A DNA stretch of 64,000 nucleotides, from positions 60,907,201-60,971,200 of the forward strand of contig OZ038422.1 of assembly GCA_964036155.1 (NCBI GenBank). Direction: 5' to 3'. A model generated the notes under the pieces. It was not told the DNA's origin and ran no database searches. It worked only from the letters and a program-made list of their open reading frames with translations. A program made the translations under genes and the position numbers. Every line of letters begins with the position of its first letter. The first letter of the stretch is position 1. Below, in pieces: positions 61,501 to 64,000 of this stretch. The DNA comes from Diploscapter coronatus. Its lineage: Eukaryota > Nematoda > Chromadorea > Rhabditida > Rhabditidae.

Positions 61501-62864
61501 ATTTCTCCGAATTCCAGGCGTTTTTCTGATTCTATTCCTTAGCACTAAACTAGATTGTTTCGTTTATCTTTATGCACTTTTCCAGGGCTGCAATTGATTT
61601 GATTTTCGAGAACAAGTCTTGGATTCGCTTCCTTTCCTTTCACTTAATCCAAAGACCCCGGGCTTCAAACCAAAACACTGCAAGCGCAGGCATTTTTGTT
61701 GTTTCTAGTTTAGATTTTTGCGCAGTTACTATATCCTTAACTCAAAATTAAATTACAGAGATACCAAAGATTTTTCTTCGTAAATCTTGAAAATCGAGAT
61801 AAAATTTAGCTGAAAAATAGCAAAATAGGTTAGGTTCCGCTAAATACGTATCAAGGGAAAATTCCGCATTCGTTATCGAAGGGCAATGAAATATTCGTCG
61901 GGTTTGAAGTGAAATAATAAAAGCGAAATCAATTATTCAGGAACTTCCCTGGAATTTCTCTAAGGATAAAATACAAATTGAATAGTCCTTAGGACTAGGA
62001 GACTAGAAAATGGCTAGGGAGCATATTTGAAGCGGGGCCCACAAAAGTAGCGGAATTGTATGTGCGACTTCCGTTAATTATCCATATCAAGAAGACGTCG
62101 TGTTTTAATGCCTAATTACGGCTTAAAAATTAGACATTGTCTAAGAGATGCGCTAAATTGAATGATGCAGGATAAAAATATTTTCGCTACGTAATCGTAA
62201 ATCATCACAAGAGTCATTCGTGTTTAGAAAATTCATGTAAATGACGATAAATAAACTATTTTAATCAATGAAATTGCGTCAGAAAATCTCATAAATTTGT
62301 GAAAGAAAATGAGACTTTAACTTTGATCATTAACATCTGCTTACTATATTTTCGAAAACTACAAGTCATGGGTATAAGCTAAGCGCTTAGTTAGCTCAGT
62401 TTTAATAGGAAAAAACGAATATCGTTAAAAATTCTACGCAACTTAAAATTTTTCAAGTTAGTCTGTTAAAATAAAAAAAAAAAAAACTAAATTGGCTATC
62501 CTCGTTAATACGCAACTAATTAATTATTGAAGAAAATTGAAAGCGAAGCCTGAAAAAGTACTTTGAATTCGACCTTTTCGTTCGGCATTTTCTGCACATC
62601 CAGCAGCCTAGCGCATGGTTTTCTGTTCTAGAAAATTAAACTCTCTTCAAAATAAAAGAAAATTATACAATTTCCAAAACCATGAGAAAATCTTCAAGAT
62701 CTACAAGATTTTTGATACGAAATTAGCAAGAATTTTCATGTTTTGACATCATAGAAATTCTTATCATTTTAGCATCCCTGAATATCAACAAAAACTACTT
62801 ACGCCTCGACATCGGGCAAATCCTTGGTGTCGAAATCCCTTGGAGTTTCTTCGTCGGAGGACAT
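55588..62864 (-). CDS. Calmodulin-like EF-hand protein
   Basis: Predicted calcium-binding protein of the calmodulin/troponin-C superfamily; target unknown. Coding exons in order: 62803-62864, 58179-58323, 57177-57236, 56847-56984, 56621-56686, 56154-56240, 55588-55653. All phases agree and give 207 residues. Loops 1 (DDDGSGTISSSE, about 78-89) and 2 (DKSGDGEIDFEE, about 114-125) have all canonical ligands. Loop 3 (EKDNDKFLSAEE) lacks the position-1 Asp and position-6 Gly. Loop 4 (DTKGRGAVTVSE, about 188-199) lacks acidic residues at positions 3 and 5. Loops 3 and 4 therefore probably do not bind calcium. The first exon encodes acidic MSSDEETPRDFDTKDLPDVE, and the second is lysine-rich (KIPKKKLKKKQK). 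A shorter form of 186 residues could start at ATG 58322, just after TTTCAGA, by leader addition. The gene is ordinary in length apart from a 4.5-kb first intron. Confidence 0.82.
56403..56485 (+). other. tRNA-like sequence, probably a tRNA-derived relic
   Basis: TGCAAAG at 56403-56409 pairs with CTTTGCA at 56479-56485. Between them TAGCGCAATGG at 56421-56431 fits the pol III A box fully, and GGTCACGACTCTCC is a disrupted B-box/T-arm. The spacing is wrong for an intact tRNA and no clean anticodon stem forms. It lies in an intron of the EF-hand gene on the opposite strand. Confidence 0.4.
58324..62802 (-). other. 4.5-kb first intron of the EF-hand gene
   Basis: It contains the inverted repeat at 58449-58519 and an exon-like segment at 62562-62622 encoding KPCARLLDVQKMPNEKVEF, which fits the first exon's phase but not the second's. 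The rest is AT-rich, and I see no other gene. Confidence 0.45.
58449..58519. repeat. 12-bp perfect inverted repeat
   Basis: CCTGCATTTACA at 58449-58460 is the reverse complement of 58508-58519. An extra ATTTACAGGC lies between them. It may be a short transposon relic. No target duplication was identified. Confidence 0.45.
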
Positions 62865-63571
62865 TTCGTCGATCTTTTCTCGACTTATAATCCGCACAAA
62901 AAGTAGAAAATTAGCCCTGGATTAGCCCTGTGTGGTCTATCAAATCAATTTGCCGAGTGTTTTGTAGCAGCTGCAAGTTGGCTCAAATTCGGACTGGTTG
63001 CTAGACACAGAAATAGATTCTTGCTATATACGGAAAGGAAATAATATCATTAGAAAATCTCATAAAACCAGGTCTTTCAACTAATTTCCGGGCTCGAGAC
63101 AATTATTCAGAAAAAAGTGAAAATTGTAAGACTAAAAATGCATAGTATTCAACCAAATAGACCAAAAATTCAATTCACATCTAACAATTTCAGAAAAGTA
63201 GACTCTTGCTAGAATTTATACTCAAAATTTTGGATTGATGCCGAAAAACTGAGAATATGATCATAATATCATCAGGGAAGTTTAAATTCAGATTTAACTC
63301 AATTCTCACAAGAAATTTTTCGATCTTAAAGTCATGTGCTTGAGTTTATACTCAAAATTTCCTAGTTTATTATGCTGAAAACCTTGTGACTTGGTCGAAA
63401 TGATATCATATACCGGAGAATTGGCCTCCTTAAGACGAAGCGTCTAAAGCTACAAAACTGAAATGTGAAACGAGACTTCTGTACAAATTCTCCTGGCTTA
63501 TAAATTCTAAGTATAGCAAAATCGGGGATTTAGATTTCTGGGATGCTACAAAATGAGTTATCGGTAAAGCG
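62865..63571. promoter_or_regulatory. Divergent intergenic region
   Basis: 707 bp separate the start of the EF-hand gene (-) from the small gene starting at 63572 (+). The region is AT-rich. A promoter for one or both is expected, but no motif is clear. Confidence 0.35.
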
Positions 63572-63960
63572 ATGAGAAAATTCTCTGCCCATTTTATGAT
63601 TCCACTCATTTTGAAGAAATCTGCATACTTTCGAAGCGATTTTGTATGAACCGACCTAACTTCGCCGAGTTAAATATGGAAGCGCAAGAATGCGACATTT
63701 AGTTTCTGAAGATACAAATCGTGCTAAATTCTTTAGAATGGGAATTTTTAGCACAATATTACGAGCAAACAGGTTTGAGGGAATATGGAAGTCACGACGA
63801 ATTTGAAGGAAAGATACTTGTGAGAATTCCTAAATCAAGTTCTGTTCAGGGTTTTGCAAAGAAAATGAAAACGAAACTAATTTATAGCGATTCAGAAGTT
63901 GATCAGTTCAGACAAATAGGATCATCGATTAAAGCAATTCGATTTCGAACAAATCCGTAA
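63572..63960 (+). CDS. Small hypothetical protein, two exons
   Basis: Exon 1 (63572-63643, ATG at 63572) ends at a GTATGA donor. A 59-nt intron ends in ACATTTAG, and exon 2 (63703-63960) continues in phase 0 to TAA. The product has 109 residues. The first 24 (MRKFSAHFMIPLILKK and following) are basic, hydrophobic and hydroxylated, like a mitochondrial presequence. The body is mixed-charge and protein-like (EFEGKILVRIPKSSS, KMKTKLIYSDSEVDQF). AATAAA overlaps the stop codon region. I do not recognise the family. It could instead be the 3' part of a longer gene starting upstream. Support is the matching splice phase, typical intron length and plausible composition only. Confidence 0.45.
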
Positions 63961-64000
63961 TAAATGACTGAAAAACGTAGAACTTTGTGGCGACAAAAGT

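Noticed and set aside
62562..62622. Exon-like KPCARLLDVQKMPNEKVEF segment as part of the EF-hand protein
   Set aside because: Its exit phase puts a stop a few codons into the next exon, so it cannot be a constitutive exon. It is kept only as a possible alternative end.

Overview
This window looks like nematode nuclear DNA. Exons are short and fairly GC-rich. Introns are AT-rich and mostly end in TTTTCAG. Several start codons follow a TTTCAG-type acceptor with no upstream exon, as expected for spliced-leader trans-splicing. Every conserved gene is split, so most exons were assembled by hand from reading frame, splice signals and remembered family consensus. From memory, the C. elegans orthologs sax-2, tbx-2 and ntl-9 all lie on chromosome III, which fits a rhabditid-type nematode. 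I cannot name the species.

Layout. 1-14.6 kb (+): C-terminal 16 exons of a Furry/SAX-2 protein, the partner of NDR kinases. 14.6-17.8 kb: convergent intergenic DNA with small repeats. 17.8-23.6 kb (-): a complete Tbx2/3-class T-box repressor. 24.4-49.1 kb (-): three housekeeping genes transcribed in the order CNOT9, RBM42, HGH1. Poly(A) signals and acceptors about 100 nt apart suggest an operon. HGH1 appears to carry a 71-nt 5' UTR exon just behind RBM42, then a 4.9 kb intron before its start codon. 51.9-53.9 kb (+): a six-exon seven-transmembrane receptor of the nematode chemoreceptor type. 55.6-62.9 kb (-): a calmodulin-like EF-hand protein with two good and two decayed loops. 63.6-64.0 kb (+): a small two-exon gene of unknown function, divergent from the EF-hand gene.

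Mobile DNA consists of short terminal-inverted-repeat elements. Two copies of one TA-flanked family lie at 4.2 and 50.8 kb. An 822-bp foldback with ~290-bp arms sits in a Furry intron, and each arm carries a tRNA-Met-like stretch. A Harbinger-like 152-bp element begins 5 nt after the Furry stop codon. A 586-bp mariner relic lies in an HGH1 intron, and another short element lies in the receptor's first intron.

Functionally, CNOT9 (mRNA deadenylation), RBM42 (RNA binding) and HGH1 (eEF2 folding) form a plausible mRNA/translation operon. Furry and TBX-2 are developmental genes. The most interesting points are a pair of phase-matched, apparently mutually exclusive cassette exons in RBM42, the remote HGH1 5' UTR exon, two GC-AG introns, and the assembled receptor gene.
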